Below are positions 23,836 to 34,839 of a stretch of DNA of 64,000 bases, piece by piece. The stretch is taken from positions 1 to 64,000 of the forward strand of contig JAGVOT010000134.1 in NCBI GenBank assembly GCA_020052615.1, read 5' to 3'. The notes beneath the pieces were generated by a model, which ran no database searches, was not told where the DNA came from, and saw only the letters and a list, made by a program, of their open reading frames with translations. Both the position numbers and the translations under genes were made by a program. Position 1 is the first letter of the stretch. Each line of letters begins with the position of its first letter. Source of the stretch: Nitrospirota bacterium (lineage in GTDB: Bacteria > Nitrospirota > UBA9217).

Positions 23836-24354
23836 GTGTTGAGATCATTGGTTCTGTTGCTGCTGCTGGTATCCGTGCTGGCGTCGTCGGAGGCGCGAGC
23901 GGAGTTCTACAAGTGGGTGGACCGCGACGGGAGGGAGTTCATCACCAACGACAAAGAGAAGATCCCCGCTGAATACCGTCACACGGCAAAACCCGTGGAG
24001 GTCCGGGAAGACCGGGTGAGCGTGGGGAAGCCGCCCGTCGCCGCGGACAAGAAGACGGTCAAAAGCACGGAGCACAAGGACCGGCACGGCAGGGGAGAAG
24101 AATATTGGAACAAGCGTGCTGAGAACCTGCGGCGTCAGATCCGGGAACAGCAGGACGAACACGACATCATCGTGGAGCAGGAGAAGGACGAAAAGGCAAG
24201 GGCGAAAAAGGGCAAAAAGAGCGGTTCCCAGTCGGCGCGCGACAAGAAAAAAACGAAGATCGAAAAAAAGATCGCCCGTCTCAAGCATGAGCTCGAGACG
24301 GAACTCCCTGAGGAGGCGCGGAAGGCCGATGCATACCCCGGCTGGGTCCGGTAG
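23836..24354 (+). CDS. DUF4124 domain-containing secreted protein
   Basis: The 172-residue product has a signal peptide (LVLLLLLVSVLASSEARA) followed by a DUF4124 motif (FYKWVDRDGREFITNDKEKI, ~residues 25-44). A long Lys/Glu-rich coiled-coil region follows. DUF4124 proteins are envelope proteins of unknown function with a small beta domain. GGAGG at 23826-23830 supports GTG 23836 or TTG 23839. It precedes a receiver-PilZ gene by 27 bases, so they may be co-transcribed. Confidence 0.8.
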   Translation: MLRSLVLLLLLVSVLASSEARAEFYKWVDRDGREFITNDKEKIPAEYRHTAKPVEVREDRVSVGKPPVAADKKTVKSTEHKDRHGRGEEYWNKRAENLRRQIREQQDEHDIIVEQEKDEKARAKKGKKSGSQSARDKKKTKIEKKIARLKHELETELPEEARKADAYPGWVR

Positions 24355-24381
24355 CTGGCAGAGGCGAAACCGTAAACCTGC

Positions 24382-25056
24382 ATGAAGAACGTCATCATTG
24401 CACAGACCATCCTCGATGCCATCGAGCTCAGTACAACGTTGTTCGGCAGGGGAAGCATCAAGCTGCATCCCGTTCGGTCCTCGGAAGAGATCCTCGATCT
24501 CCACCGCCGGATGAAGGCGGACCTCATCATCACGGACCACTCTCTGCCGGAGATGGGAGGGGTACGGCTCTGCTCCGCCATTCGCAGTGAACCGGGCCTC
24601 AAGGGCGTCTCCCTCATTATCTACTGCGATGACAACCAGGTATTCCAGGCCGCCTGCCGGGATGCGGGCGCGAATGCCGTCATCCAGAAGCCTGTTGACG
24701 CCTACGACCTGTTCTCGAAGATATCGGAGCTGATCGTCATTCCGCAGCGAAAAGACATGCGGGTCCTCCTGCGTATTTCCCTCGATGGCCGGCGGGAGGA
24801 CGCTTCCTTCGCGGCTACATCGTATAATATCAGCATCTCCGGGCTCCTCCTGGAAACGAAGCATGAGCTGAATAAAGGCGACAAGCTGGCCTGCACCTTC
24901 AATATTGCCCACGCCGAGGTCAACGCGCAATGCATGGTCATGCGGGTGGACACGACCGACACGGGACGGTTCCGCTACGGGGCCAAGTTCCTGGGCCTCG
25001 ACACAAGGTCCATTGTGGTCATCGAGCAGTATGTGAAAAGCAAGATAAAATCCTGA
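24382..25056 (+). CDS. Receiver-PilZ protein (c-di-GMP-type effector)
   Basis: The 224-residue protein has an N-terminal CheY-like receiver: ADLIITDHSLPEMGG places the phosphoacceptor Asp at ~residue 54, and K in VIQKPVD is present. A C-terminal PilZ domain has the RxxxR element (RKDMRVLLR, ~121-129) and an NxSxxG-type motif (SYNISISGLLLE, ~151). This combination suggests a cytoplasmic protein that integrates phosphorylation with cyclic di-GMP binding, often acting on motility or surface behaviour. No DNA-binding domain is present, and the partner kinase is not adjacent. Confidence 0.85.
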   Translation: MKNVIIAQTILDAIELSTTLFGRGSIKLHPVRSSEEILDLHRRMKADLIITDHSLPEMGGVRLCSAIRSEPGLKGVSLIIYCDDNQVFQAACRDAGANAVIQKPVDAYDLFSKISELIVIPQRKDMRVLLRISLDGRREDASFAATSYNISISGLLLETKHELNKGDKLACTFNIAHAEVNAQCMVMRVDTTDTGRFRYGAKFLGLDTRSIVVIEQYVKSKIKS

Positions 25057-25318
25057 CTGCGAAGGCATTGCAGATTGGCATTTGGACCGCAGAGAAGAAC
25101 CAGGGCATTCTTTGACAGGATTACATGATAAGATCGGATAGGTTCAAAAAGGTCATTCAACGCTGAAAAGGCTATGAGAGAACCTATGATTTGTGCTGCA
25201 GGACAAAAGACTTGCATAATTTTTCATAAAGAATATCAGCGAAAATCTGCGTTGATAGAATTCTCCATTTTTTCCCGCTATCTCTATAGTTGCAATTTGC
25301 ACTGTTCTGGAGGGCTCT

Positions 25319-27790
25319 TTGGAAGAACGCTATAACCCGCAGACCGTCGAGGAACGCTGGCAGCAGCAGTGGGCTGCCGATAAGACCTTCAAGGTCACCG
25401 AGGACCCGTCAAAACCAAAGTACTACTGCCTCGAAATGTTCCCCTATCCATCGGGCAGGATCCACATGGGCCATGTGCGGAACTATTCCATCGGCGATGT
25501 CGTGTCCCGGTACAAGCGGATGCGCGGGTTCAACGTGCTCCATCCCATGGGGTGGGACTCTTTCGGCCTGCCCGCCGAGAACGCCGCGATAAAGCACGGG
25601 ACCCATCCGTCAAAGTGGACGCTCGAGAACATTGACTTCATGCGCGACAAGCAGCTGAAGCGCATGGGGCTATCGTACGACTGGGACCGCGAGGTGGCGA
25701 CCTGCCTCCAGGAGTACTACCGCTGGAACCAGTGGCTCTTCCTGAAGATGTACGAGAAGGGGATAGCGTACAAGAAGCGCTCCTACGTGAACTGGTGCCC
25801 CTCGTGCAGCACGGTCCTGGCCAACGAGCAGGTGAATGAGGGGCTGTGCTGGCGCTGCAGCTCCGTGGTGACGCACCGCGAGCTGGAGCAGTGGTTCTTC
25901 AAGATCACGGCCTATGCCCAGGAGCTGCTCGATCACTGCGACAAACTCCCGGGCTGGCCGGAGCGGGTGCTCACGATGCAGCGGAACTGGCTCGGCAGGT
26001 CCACGGGCGTCGAGGTGGACTTCGCGGTGGAAGGGTCCGGCGAGAAGCTCACGATCTTTACCACCCGGCCGGACACGCTCTACGGCGTCACCTTCATGAG
26101 CATTGCGCCCGAGCATCCCATGGTGGAGACGCTCGTCAAGGGGAAGCAGCAGGCCGATGCCGTGAGGGCATTCTGCCAGCGGGTGATGCGCGAGGACAAG
26201 GCGGAACGGACGGACGAAAGCAGGGAGAAGGAAGGCATCTTCACCGGCACCTTCGCGGTCAATCCTTTGAACAACGAAAAGGTCCCTGTCTGGGTCGGCA
26301 ACTTCGTGCTGATGGACTACGGCACCGGCGCCATCATGTCGGTCCCGTCCCATGACCAGCGGGACTTCGAGTTCGCGAAGAAGTACGGCCTTCCGATCCG
26401 TGTGGTGATCCAGAACGCCGACAAGGATCTGGACGCGGCCACGATGAAGCAGGCCTATGTGGGCGAAGGGGCCATGATCAGCTCGGGGCCCTTCGACGGG
26501 ACCCCGAACGCCGCGGGCAAGGACAGGGTCGCGGAATATGCAGAACAGAAGGGCTACGGCAGGCGCACGGTGAACTGGCGCCTCCGCGACTGGGGCATCT
26601 CCCGCCAGCGGTACTGGGGTACGCCGATCCCGATCATCTATTGCGAACAGTGCGGGACCGTACCGGTACCCGAGAAAGACCTGCCGGTCCGGCTTCCTGT
26701 GGACGTGGAGTTCACCGGCAAGGGGCTTTCGCCCCTGGCCGAATCGAAGGCATTCCGCGAAACGACATGCCCGAATTGCGGCGGCCCGGCCCGGCGCGAG
26801 TCCGATACCATGGACACCTTCGTGGACTCGTCGTGGTATTTCCTCCGCTACTGCTCGCCGAAGTTCGACAAGGCCCCCTTCGACAAGAAGGCGGCCGCCT
26901 ACTGGATGAACGTGGACCAGTATATCGGCGGCATCGAGCACGCCGTGCTCCATCTCCTGTACGCGCGGTTCTTCACCAAGGTGATCCGCGACCTCGGCCT
27001 GTTCGACGGCGACGAACCCTTCAAGAACCTTCTGACCCAGGGCATGGTGATCAAGGACGGCGCCAAGATGAGCAAGTCCAAGGGCAACGTGGTGGACCCG
27101 GACTTCATCATCTCGAAGTACGGCGCGGACACGGCGCGGCTGTTCTCGCTCTTTGCGGCCCCGCCGGAGCGCGACCTCGAATGGAACGACCAGGGAGTTG
27201 ACGGAGCATACCGGTTCCTCCACAGGATCTGGGCGCTGGTCCACAAGTTCCACGGCCGGATCGAGTCCGTAAAACCGGCGGGGAGAGAGGCCGCGGGCGA
27301 TCCCTTGTTCCGGAAGACGCACCTGACCATCAAGAAGGTGACCGAGGACATCGAACGGCAGTTCCAGTTCAATACGGCCATTGCTGCCATGATGGAGCTG
27401 GTGAACGAGGCATACGAGTACACGGCGAAGGACGTCCGCGTGGAAAAGCTGCCCGTCGTAAGAACGACCCTCGACGCGCTCGTTCAACTGCTCGCGCCCT
27501 TTGCTCCCCATATTGCCGAGGAGCTCTGGGCCGGGCTGGGGTACGAACAGCCTATCGCCAACGCGGCCTGGCCAAACCACGACCCAGAAGCGATCGTGGT
27601 GACCGAGGTCACGCTGGTCGTACAGGTGAATGGAAAGGTCCGGAGCAAGCTGGTCGTTCCCGCGGGACTGTCCGATGAGGAAACGAAGTCAGCCGCCCTC
27701 GCGGACCCCAAGATCCAGGAACTTACGGCCGGCAAGGCGCCGAAAAAGGTCATTGTCGTGCAGGGGAAGCTGGTGAACGTGGTCGTCTAA
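25319..27790 (+). CDS. leuS: Leucyl-tRNA synthetase
   Basis: The 823-residue class I synthetase has the HIGH-type motif in [14 protein letters not shown] (~residues 41-54), the zinc-like Cys pairs [14 protein letters not shown] and LCWRC (~158-183), an editing (CP1) domain with [11 protein letters not shown], and KMSKS in [10 protein letters not shown] (~583). The anticodon-binding region and the C-terminal domain are complete. It starts at TTG 25319, fixed by GGAGGG four bases upstream and by the usual N-terminal reading [16 protein letters not shown]. leuS-lptE-holA is a conserved order in Gram-negative bacteria. Confidence 0.97.
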   Translation: MEERYNPQTVEERWQQQWAADKTFKVTEDPSKPKYYCLEMFPYPSGRIHMGHVRNYSIGDVVSRYKRMRGFNVLHPMGWDSFGLPAENAAIKHGTHPSKWTLENIDFMRDKQLKRMGLSYDWDREVATCLQEYYRWNQWLFLKMYEKGIAYKKRSYVNWCPSCSTVLANEQVNEGLCWRCSSVVTHRELEQWFFKITAYAQELLDHCDKLPGWPERVLTMQRNWLGRSTGVEVDFAVEGSGEKLTIFTTRPDTLYGVTFMSIAPEHPMVETLVKGKQQADAVRAFCQRVMREDKAERTDESREKEGIFTGTFAVNPLNNEKVPVWVGNFVLMDYGTGAIMSVPSHDQRDFEFAKKYGLPIRVVIQNADKDLDAATMKQAYVGEGAMISSGPFDGTPNAAGKDRVAEYAEQKGYGRRTVNWRLRDWGISRQRYWGTPIPIIYCEQCGTVPVPEKDLPVRLPVDVEFTGKGLSPLAESKAFRETTCPNCGGPARRESDTMDTFVDSSWYFLRYCSPKFDKAPFDKKAAAYWMNVDQYIGGIEHAVLHLLYARFFTKVIRDLGLFDGDEPFKNLLTQGMVIKDGAKMSKSKGNVVDPDFIISKYGADTARLFSLFAAPPERDLEWNDQGVDGAYRFLHRIWALVHKFHGRIESVKPAGREAAGDPLFRKTHLTIKKVTEDIERQFQFNTAIAAMMELVNEAYEYTAKDVRVEKLPVVRTTLDALVQLLAPFAPHIAEELWAGLGYEQPIANAAWPNHDPEAIVVTEVTLVVQVNGKVRSKLVVPAGLSDEETKSAALADPKIQELTAGKAPKKVIVVQGKLVNVVV

Positions 27791-27795
27791 ATTCA

Positions 27796-27824
27796 GTGCG
27801 GAATGCGGAGTGCGAAGTGCGGAA
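27796..27824. repeat. GTGCGGAGTGCGAAG-type repeat at lptE start
   Basis: GTGCGGAATGCGGAGTGCGA followed by AGTGCGGAA belongs to the family also found inside amrB and at 63313-63342. It supplies the only start codons available for lptE. Confidence 0.7.
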
Positions 27825-28344
27825 TAAGACCCTCATAATCGTTCTGCTGATGCCGATCCTTGGCTTGCATGCCTGCGGCTATCATCTCTCCGGGAAGGGG
27901 TCCCTGGTTCCCGAGGGTGCAAAGACCATCGCTGTTCCGGCATTCATCAACAATACCAATGAACCCTATGTCGACCTGGAGGTGACCAAGGCTGTCGTGG
28001 ACGAGTTCATTGCGGACGGCAGACTTCGGATCGTGGACGTGGAGGTGGCCGACCTCGCGCTGCGCGGGAGGATCATGAAGTACGAGGTCACGGCGCTTTC
28101 CTATACGGCGGACTCGTTTGTCCAGCAGTACAAGGTGCGGCTGGTCGTGAATGCATCGCTTGAAGATCTCAGGTCGAAGAAGACCATCTGGCAAGAGGCC
28201 GGCATCGAGGCTGTTTTCATCTCCGACTATAAGGTGACCATCGGTGATATCACTTCCACGAAGTCCGCGAAGGATACAGCCATTAAAAAAGCGGGCCAGG
28301 ACATCGCCTGGACGCTCAGAAGCAGGGTGCTGGAAGGGTTCTGA
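27817..28344 (+). CDS. lptE: LPS-assembly lipoprotein LptE
   Basis: The product is a lipoprotein of ~175 residues. The signal TLIIVLLMPILGLHACG gives lipobox LHAC, then GYHLSGKGSLVPEGAKTIAV, the typical LptE start (CGYHLxG, then AVP and FxNxT). LptE plugs LptD in the outer membrane. The position between leuS and holA is the conserved place for lptE. The start is ambiguous: GTG 27796 or GTG 27817, both inside the repeat; neither has a good Shine-Dalgarno. The shorter form has a more normal signal peptide. Confidence 0.85.
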   Translation: MRNKTLIIVLLMPILGLHACGYHLSGKGSLVPEGAKTIAVPAFINNTNEPYVDLEVTKAVVDEFIADGRLRIVDVEVADLALRGRIMKYEVTALSYTADSFVQQYKVRLVVNASLEDLRSKKTIWQEAGIEAVFISDYKVTIGDITSTKSAKDTAIKKAGQDIAWTLRSRVLEGF

Positions 28345-28347
28345 TCG

Positions 28348-29364
28348 ATGACGAAATATGAGGACCTGATCAAGAGCCTGAAGCAGGGGGTGTTGCTTCC
28401 CCTCTATCTGTTCTTCGGCGAGGAGGAGTTCCTGGTCCAGGAGGCCGTCGATCTGATCATCAGCAAGGCGGTCGATCCGGGCGCCCGGGACTTCAACTTC
28501 AATACGGTCTACTGCAAGGGATCGTCGGGCAACGAGATCGTAAACCTTGCCCAGACCTTTCCATTCATGTCTGACCGCCGCCTGGTGATCGCCAAGGAGA
28601 TCGAGGCCCTCAAGGCCGCGGACCTTGAAGAGCTTGTTTCCTACCTGAAATCGCCATCTCCCACGACCTGCCTGGTCATGATCGCGAACCAGCCCCGATT
28701 TGACAAAAAGTCCGTTCTTGCGCCCGTCGAGGCGAACGGGGCCGTTGTCCGGTTCTATTCGATCCTCGACCGGGATGTCAATGCATGGATAGACAGCTGG
28801 GCACGCCAGCGCGGGCTGTCCATCCAGCGCGACGCGGCGCAGTATGTCTGGCAGGTCCTGGGCAGCGACCTCCAGGCCATCACGAACGAACTTCAAAAGG
28901 CGGTCATCTACATCAAGGACCGGAAGAACATCACGCTCGACGATGTGAAGGTCGTGGTGGGGGATTTCCGTGAGTACACGTCTTTTGACCTTGCGTCAGC
29001 GCTGGGGGCAAAGAAACAAGAAAAGGCCTTTCTCGTTCTCTCCCGTCTGGTTCAGGAAGGGGAGTCGCCGGTTGGACTGCTGGGTTCTATTGCGTGGAAC
29101 TTCAGGAGGCTCATGCAGGTAAAAGCCATGGAGTACGCCGGTATGGGGATTGATGAGGGCATGAAGAAGCTTCGACCCCCGGTGATCTTTCACCAGGCGA
29201 CCGCGTTCAAGGAGCAGGTGCGGAGCTACTCCCTGGCGGAACTGGAAAAGGTCTTCGAAGTCCTGCTCACTGCGGACAAGGCGATGAAATCAAGCGGCAT
29301 CGGCGGAAGGCTGGTGCTGGAACGGATGATCTTGAGGCTGTGCGGGAGTGACGCGCGTAGATGA
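28348..29364 (+). CDS. holA: DNA polymerase III subunit delta
   Basis: The 338-residue product has the HolA pattern: an early LYLFFGEEEFLVQEAVD, then FMSDRRLVIAKEIEAL. The middle domain includes LGSDLQAITNELQKAVIYI, and a C-terminal helical collar follows (SSGIGGRLVLERMILRLC). Delta opens the beta clamp in the clamp loader. ATG 28348 lies three bases after the lptE stop. The N-terminal Walker-like element is degenerate, as usual for delta, which does not bind ATP. Confidence 0.92.
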   Translation: MTKYEDLIKSLKQGVLLPLYLFFGEEEFLVQEAVDLIISKAVDPGARDFNFNTVYCKGSSGNEIVNLAQTFPFMSDRRLVIAKEIEALKAADLEELVSYLKSPSPTTCLVMIANQPRFDKKSVLAPVEANGAVVRFYSILDRDVNAWIDSWARQRGLSIQRDAAQYVWQVLGSDLQAITNELQKAVIYIKDRKNITLDDVKVVVGDFREYTSFDLASALGAKKQEKAFLVLSRLVQEGESPVGLLGSIAWNFRRLMQVKAMEYAGMGIDEGMKKLRPPVIFHQATAFKEQVRSYSLAELEKVFEVLLTADKAMKSSGIGGRLVLERMILRLCGSDARR

Positions 29365-29416
29365 GCGAGGGGAGCGCGGAGACGGGGGATGCGGCAGGGC
29401 CGGGCTTCGCCAGGCA

Positions 29417-29463
29417 ATAAAAATCCCCCCAAGCCGCAAGTTTAGCCGGGTTTGGAGGGATCT
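29417..29463 (-). terminator. Terminator of rpsT
   Basis: On the minus strand ATCCCTCCAA pairs with TTGGGGGGAT (one G-U), and the sequence then runs TTTTATT. It lies 28 bases beyond the rpsT stop. Because the stem is symmetric it may also slow transcription leaving holA. Confidence 0.65.
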
Positions 29464-29490
29464 GCTGTTCGTAAATAACGAGCACGCGGT

Positions 29491-29760
29491 TTAGGCAGCG
29501 CCGATCTTGCCGACCTTGGTGGAAAGGCGGGAGATCTTGCGGGAGGCGGTGGTCCGATGGACGATGCCGGCAGATGCCGCCTTGTCATAGGCCTTCATGG
29601 CCTTGACCAGCGCGTCCTTCGCGGTATCGGCGCTTTTCGCTTCAACGGCCTGCTCGACCTTCTTGGACAGGGTCTTGAGCAAGGATTTCACGGACGTGTT
29701 CCTCTCGTGCTTCTTCACGTCCTGCTTCTGCCTCTTGATCACTGACTTGTGTATTGCCAC
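29491..29760 (-). CDS. rpsT: 30S ribosomal protein S20
   Basis: The 89-residue basic helical protein starts MAIHKSVIKRQKQDVKKHER and ends IVHRTTASRKISRLSTKV, matching S20. It binds 16S rRNA in the body of the 30S subunit. The start codon is GTG 29760, with AAGGAGGAG five bases upstream on the minus strand. It has its own promoter and terminator. Confidence 0.95.
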   Translation of the reverse strand: MAIHKSVIKRQKQDVKKHERNTSVKSLLKTLSKKVEQAVEAKSADTAKDALVKAMKAYDKAASAGIVHRTTASRKISRLSTKVGKIGAA

Positions 29761-29795
29761 GGTACTCCTCCTTGGAATAATTAAACAGGCTGTCT

Positions 29796-29824
29796 TTTTA
29801 ACATAAACAACCGCTTACTGTCAA
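29796..29824 (-). promoter_or_regulatory. Promoter of rpsT
   Basis: On the minus strand TTGACA (29824-29819) is followed after 13 bases by TATGTTAAAAA, giving TTAAAA at 17-base spacing with an extended TATG element. The same architecture with identical spacing occurs before ilvD. Confidence 0.6.
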
Positions 29825-29928
29825 GGGAAAAAACGGTAAGTTCTCAGAAACAAACCCTTTTCAGGCCGGGGAAAGTTTGTTAGAGTGGGCATCGGAGCAA
29901 TTCACGACACCTCCAAGAGCACTGCGAA

Positions 29929-29965
29929 CACAAATGTCACGAATGAGACGAATGGCACGAATAAA
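29929..29965. repeat. CACGAATG-type short tandem repeat
   Basis: CACAAATGTCACGAATGAGA continues as CGAATGGCACGAATAAAG. It is the second copy of the family at 913-956. Confidence 0.65.
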
Positions 29966-30041
29966 GAACAGAAAAGATCGTTTCATGAAATGGTTGTATT
30001 CGCTGGCGGACGTAAGTATCCAGGAGCAACGGTGATCAATA

Positions 30042-31643
30042 ATGTCTGAGAACATCAAGGTGGCAAAGGCTGCCGGGGTGGTGGGGGCGGCGACGCTCCT
30101 GTCCCGCATCATGGGGTATGTGCGGGACATGGTGATGTCGTGGGCCTTCGGCACCAGCGCCGCGGCCGACGCTTTTTACGTTGCCTACCGCATTCCGAAC
30201 CTGCTCAGGGAACTGCTCGCCGAGGGCTCCATGTCGGCGGCCTTCATCCCGGTCTTCACCGAGACCCTGACGAAGGGGACAAAAGAGGAGGCGCGGCATC
30301 TGGCGAATGCCGTGTTCGCGCGGCTCCTGGTCATCCTGGTGATCGTCACGGGCATCGGGATCATCTTTGCGCCTTATATCGTGAAGGCCATCGCCTGGGG
30401 CTGGAAGATCGAGAACCAGCGGGAAAAGATCCTCATGGCCGCCGAGCTCACCCAGATGATGTTCCCGTACCTCCTGTTCGTCGGTCTCGCGGCGCTGGCC
30501 ATGGGAATGCTCAATTCGCTGCGGTCCTTCCTGACACCGGCGCTGTCGCCTGTCATGCTGAACGTCATGACCATCGGTTCCGTGGTCTTTCTGGCGCCCA
30601 GGATGCCCGAGCCCATCATGGGCGCCGCCATCGGCGTGGTTCTGGGCGGCATGTGCCAGTTCCTGATACAGCTGCCCGGTCTGCGGAAGCAGGGTATGAT
30701 GCTGAAGCCCCAGTTCAGCCCGAGCCATCCCGGGGTCCGGAAGATCGGAAAGCTTGCGGTCCCGGTGCTTCTCAGTTCCTCGGTGACCCAGCTCAATATC
30801 TTCATCAGCACCATCCTGGCCTCCTTCCTGGCCACCGGGAGCATCACCTTCCTGTTCTACGGCATGCGGTTCATCCATTTTCCGCTGGGGATCTTCGGCG
30901 TTGCCATCGCCACGGCCGTGCTCCCGACGCTATCCGCTCAGGCGGCGAAGCAGGAGACGGAGAATTTCCGCAATACCCTGTCCCTCGGCCTGCGGCTCGT
31001 GTTCTTCATCATGTTCCCGGCCATGGCGGGCCTTATCATGCTCCGGATTCCCATTGTTAACCTTTTACTTGAGCACGGTGAGTTCAACCGCATATCGACG
31101 CTCGGCACCGCTTCGGCGTTGCTCTATTATGCCGTCGGCCTCTGGGCATTCGCCGGCGTACGTGTTCTGTCGCAGGCTTTCTATTCTCTCCAGGACACGA
31201 GGACGCCGGTCAGGATCGCAATGCTCGCCCTGGCAGCGAACATTGTGCTGAGCGTTGTGCTCATACAGACGCCGCTTCAGCATGGCGGTCTTGCATTGGC
31301 GAACTCGCTGGCAGCGGCCCTGAACATCACGCTGCTCACGAAACGGCTTCGCAAGAAGATCGGCCGCATGGACGGAAGACGGATATTCGCGTCGCTCGTC
31401 AAGATCGTTCCCGCGTCGATCGTCATGGGCGCCATCGGCTGGTGGGTCGGCAGGAATCCCGTGTGGGATGCACCGGGGAACACCCTGTACAAGATCGAAT
31501 GGCTTTCCGGAGGCATGGCAGCGAGCGTGGTGTTCTATGTCCTTGCCATGTGGGCCATGCGGAGCGAGGAGCTTGGATTCCTGTGGGGAATGGTGAGGAG
31601 AAAAAACCGGCAGGGTGACACGGAGACGCGGAGCCAAAAGTAG
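30042..31643 (+). CDS. murJ: Lipid II flippase MurJ
   Basis: The 533-residue polytopic protein has 14 likely helices and the MurJ/MVF pattern: AAGVVGAATLLSRIMGYVRD at the N-terminus, AFGTSAAADAFYVAYRIPNL, and LLAEGSMSAAFIPVF. It moves lipid II across the inner membrane for peptidoglycan synthesis. The last ~15 residues (RKNRQGDTETRSQK) are encoded by a GACACGGAGACGCGG string like the mutS repeat, so the natural end may have been replaced. ATG 30042 is chosen to match the family N-terminus; the Shine-Dalgarno is weak. Confidence 0.93.
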   Translation: MSENIKVAKAAGVVGAATLLSRIMGYVRDMVMSWAFGTSAAADAFYVAYRIPNLLRELLAEGSMSAAFIPVFTETLTKGTKEEARHLANAVFARLLVILVIVTGIGIIFAPYIVKAIAWGWKIENQREKILMAAELTQMMFPYLLFVGLAALAMGMLNSLRSFLTPALSPVMLNVMTIGSVVFLAPRMPEPIMGAAIGVVLGGMCQFLIQLPGLRKQGMMLKPQFSPSHPGVRKIGKLAVPVLLSSSVTQLNIFISTILASFLATGSITFLFYGMRFIHFPLGIFGVAIATAVLPTLSAQAAKQETENFRNTLSLGLRLVFFIMFPAMAGLIMLRIPIVNLLLEHGEFNRISTLGTASALLYYAVGLWAFAGVRVLSQAFYSLQDTRTPVRIAMLALAANIVLSVVLIQTPLQHGGLALANSLAAALNITLLTKRLRKKIGRMDGRRIFASLVKIVPASIVMGAIGWWVGRNPVWDAPGNTLYKIEWLSGGMAASVVFYVLAMWAMRSEELGFLWGMVRRKNRQGDTETRSQK

Positions 31644-31702
31644 GCGCTTCTAAGCGACACGGGGAAAGGAGACGAAAATCTCTGATGCAGGAGGGACGCG
31701 AA

Positions 31703-32224
31703 ATGAAAAAGACCGTATTTTCCACCCCCCTTGGGTGGGCGGGAGTGGGTGTTGCTGAGAAGGGGGTATGCAGGATCGTTCTGCCCCGGCGTTCTCTGAA
31801 GACCGTTAAGAACGAACTGGCAAAGGGAAAACGCGATGTATCGAAGATGGCAGAAGCGCGATCATCCGACCGCAACATCAAGAAGATGGTAAAACTCCTT
31901 CAGGAGTACTTTTCAGGCCGAGGCGTAGCATTCGACCTGCCCCTCGACCTCGATTATTATACGCCTTTCCAGCGGGCGGTCTGGAAGGCTGCGGCAACGA
32001 TCCCTTACGGCGAGACGCGGTCCTATGCATGGATCGCGAAAAAGATAGGAAAAGCGAAAGCGGCCCGGGCCGTCGGCCAGGCCCTGGGAGCCAATCCGGT
32101 CCCGATCCTGATCCCCTGTCATCGGATCATCAGCTCGGCAGGTTCGCTGGGCGGGTTCTCCGGTGGGCTGGAAATGAAGAAGAAGCTTTTGAGGCTGGAA
32201 CAACATGACAGGAAACGACGCTGA
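31703..32224 (+). CDS. ogt: Methylated-DNA-protein-cysteine methyltransferase
   Basis: The product has ~173 residues. The catalytic motif IPCHRII (Cys at ~residue 139) sits after VGQALGANPVPIL, and the DNA-binding winged helix (TPFQRAVWKAAATIPYGETR) precedes it. It removes O6-alkyl groups from guanine by suicide transfer. Start ATG 31703 is preferred because GGAGGG lies seven bases upstream; an ATG at 31685 is in frame but poorly placed. The N-terminal domain is short, as in Ogt-type proteins. Confidence 0.92.
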   Translation: MKKTVFSTPLGWAGVGVAEKGVCRIVLPRRSLKTVKNELAKGKRDVSKMAEARSSDRNIKKMVKLLQEYFSGRGVAFDLPLDLDYYTPFQRAVWKAAATIPYGETRSYAWIAKKIGKAKAARAVGQALGANPVPILIPCHRIISSAGSLGGFSGGLEMKKKLLRLEQHDRKRR

Positions 32225-32271
32225 ATCGGGTCGTCGAAGGACAAAGCTTTTTTACTAAAGGGAAAAGCACA

Positions 32272-32907
32272 ATGCAATTAGCAAGACTGGTCGTCGGGCC
32301 GCTGCAGGTGAATTGCTACATCGTCTACGACGAGAAGACCAAGGACGCCATCGTCATCGATCCGGGCGACGATGGCCAGGAGATCCTCCAATTGGTCAAC
32401 GGCAAGGGGCTCAAGGTCAAGTATCTCATCAATACCCACGCCCATTTCGACCATGTAGGCGCGAACGAGCAACTCAAAAAAGCCACCGGAGCCGAATTGC
32501 TCGTCCACGAAGGGGACAGCGGGCTCCTGGGGGCCACGGCGCACCAGGCCAGGATGTTCGGCATGACCGCGCCCTCATCGCCGAAGGCGGACCGGTTCGT
32601 GAAGCACGGTGATGTCATACAGGCTGGTGACGTCGCTCTCAAGGTCCTCCATACCCCCGGGCATTCTGCAGGCGGGATCTCTCTCGCGGGTGGTGGTGTG
32701 GTCTTCACCGGGGACGCACTCTTTGCCGGCTCCATCGGCAGGACCGATCTCATGGGCGGAGACCTCATGACGCTTCTTACGTCCATCAAGGAACATCTCA
32801 TGACCCTTCCCGACGATACGGTGGTCCTTTCCGGCCACGGTCCGCAGTCCACCATCGGCGAAGAACGCCGCGAGAATCCCTTCCTGAACGCCAAATCGGG
32901 CTTTTAA
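32272..32907 (+). CDS. MBL-fold metal-dependent hydrolase (glyoxalase II-like)
   Basis: The 211-residue product has the zinc-binding motif NTHAHFDHVGANEQL (HxHxDH, ~residues 60-65), further ligands in TPGHSAGGISL (His ~131) and GDALFAGSIGRTDL (Asp ~150), and a C-terminal His in VLSGHGPQSTIGEE. It resembles glyoxalase II/YcbL-type hydrolases that cleave thioesters, but lacks the long C-terminal domain of true GloB. Substrate not certain. AAGGGAAAAG precedes ATG 32272. Confidence 0.85.
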   Translation: MQLARLVVGPLQVNCYIVYDEKTKDAIVIDPGDDGQEILQLVNGKGLKVKYLINTHAHFDHVGANEQLKKATGAELLVHEGDSGLLGATAHQARMFGMTAPSSPKADRFVKHGDVIQAGDVALKVLHTPGHSAGGISLAGGGVVFTGDALFAGSIGRTDLMGGDLMTLLTSIKEHLMTLPDDTVVLSGHGPQSTIGEERRENPFLNAKSGF

Positions 32908-32931
32908 GTTAACACCTTTCCAACACCGCCC

Positions 32932-32960
32932 TTGAGGTTTCATCTGATTTATGGTACAGT
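32932..32960 (+). promoter_or_regulatory. Candidate guaB promoter
   Basis: TTGAGG (32932-32937) and TACAGT (32955-32960) are spaced 17 bases, about 80 bases before the guaB start. Confidence 0.5.
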
Positions 32961-32985
32961 ACAGCCTAAATTTCAGCCTGTGTAA

Positions 32986-34506
<1,521 letters not shown>

Positions 34507-34550
34507 GCGCGCAAAGGGAGTCGGGAACCGGGAGTCTGGAGAAAACCGAG

Positions 34551-34572
34551 GGGCGGCCCGCTGTGGCCGCCC
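34551..34572 (+). terminator. Hairpin after guaB
   Basis: GGGCGGCC-CGCTGT-GGCCGCCC is a perfect 8-bp stem 45 bases after the guaB stop. It is followed by GTTCTATC rather than a long T-run, so termination may be incomplete. Confidence 0.5.
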
Positions 34573-34603
34573 GTTCTATCAATAACAGGTGTGGTCAGGA
34601 ACG

Positions 34604-34789
34604 ATGTCAAGGGTCATCAGCATCAGCAAAGCACGCGATAAGAAAAAGCAGAAGGCCGGTACAGTGACCGGGCACGACGGCTTTCATCCCTGCAGTCCCG
34701 ACATGACCCTCTGCGGCGACTGCCAGGACAATCGCGCAAAGAACAAATGTCCGAGGCTCAAAGAGTGGCTGGCAAAACGAGAACAGTGA
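34604..34789 (+). CDS. Small four-cysteine protein, unknown
   Basis: A 61-residue protein starts at ATG 34604 (upstream in-frame starts lack a Shine-Dalgarno). The N-terminal third is basic (SKARDKKKQKAG), then HPCSPDMTLCGDCQDN and NKCPRLKEW give Cys spacing C-x6-C-x2-C-x8-C. This could bind zinc or an iron-sulfur cluster. I do not recognise the family. It lies between guaB and rluB in the same direction and may be co-transcribed with rluB, 50 bases downstream. Confidence 0.6.
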   Translation: MSRVISISKARDKKKQKAGTVTGHDGFHPCSPDMTLCGDCQDNRAKNKCPRLKEWLAKREQ

Positions 34790-34839
34790 ATTCAGGAAGG
34801 ATAACGGGGAGCGGATGCCGCGTCCCTTGAGGTGAATGC

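Noticed and set aside
25670-27580. 636-codon open frame opposite leuS
   Set aside because: It is fully antisense to an intact leucyl-tRNA synthetase, with low-complexity His/Arg/Leu composition typical of a shadow frame.
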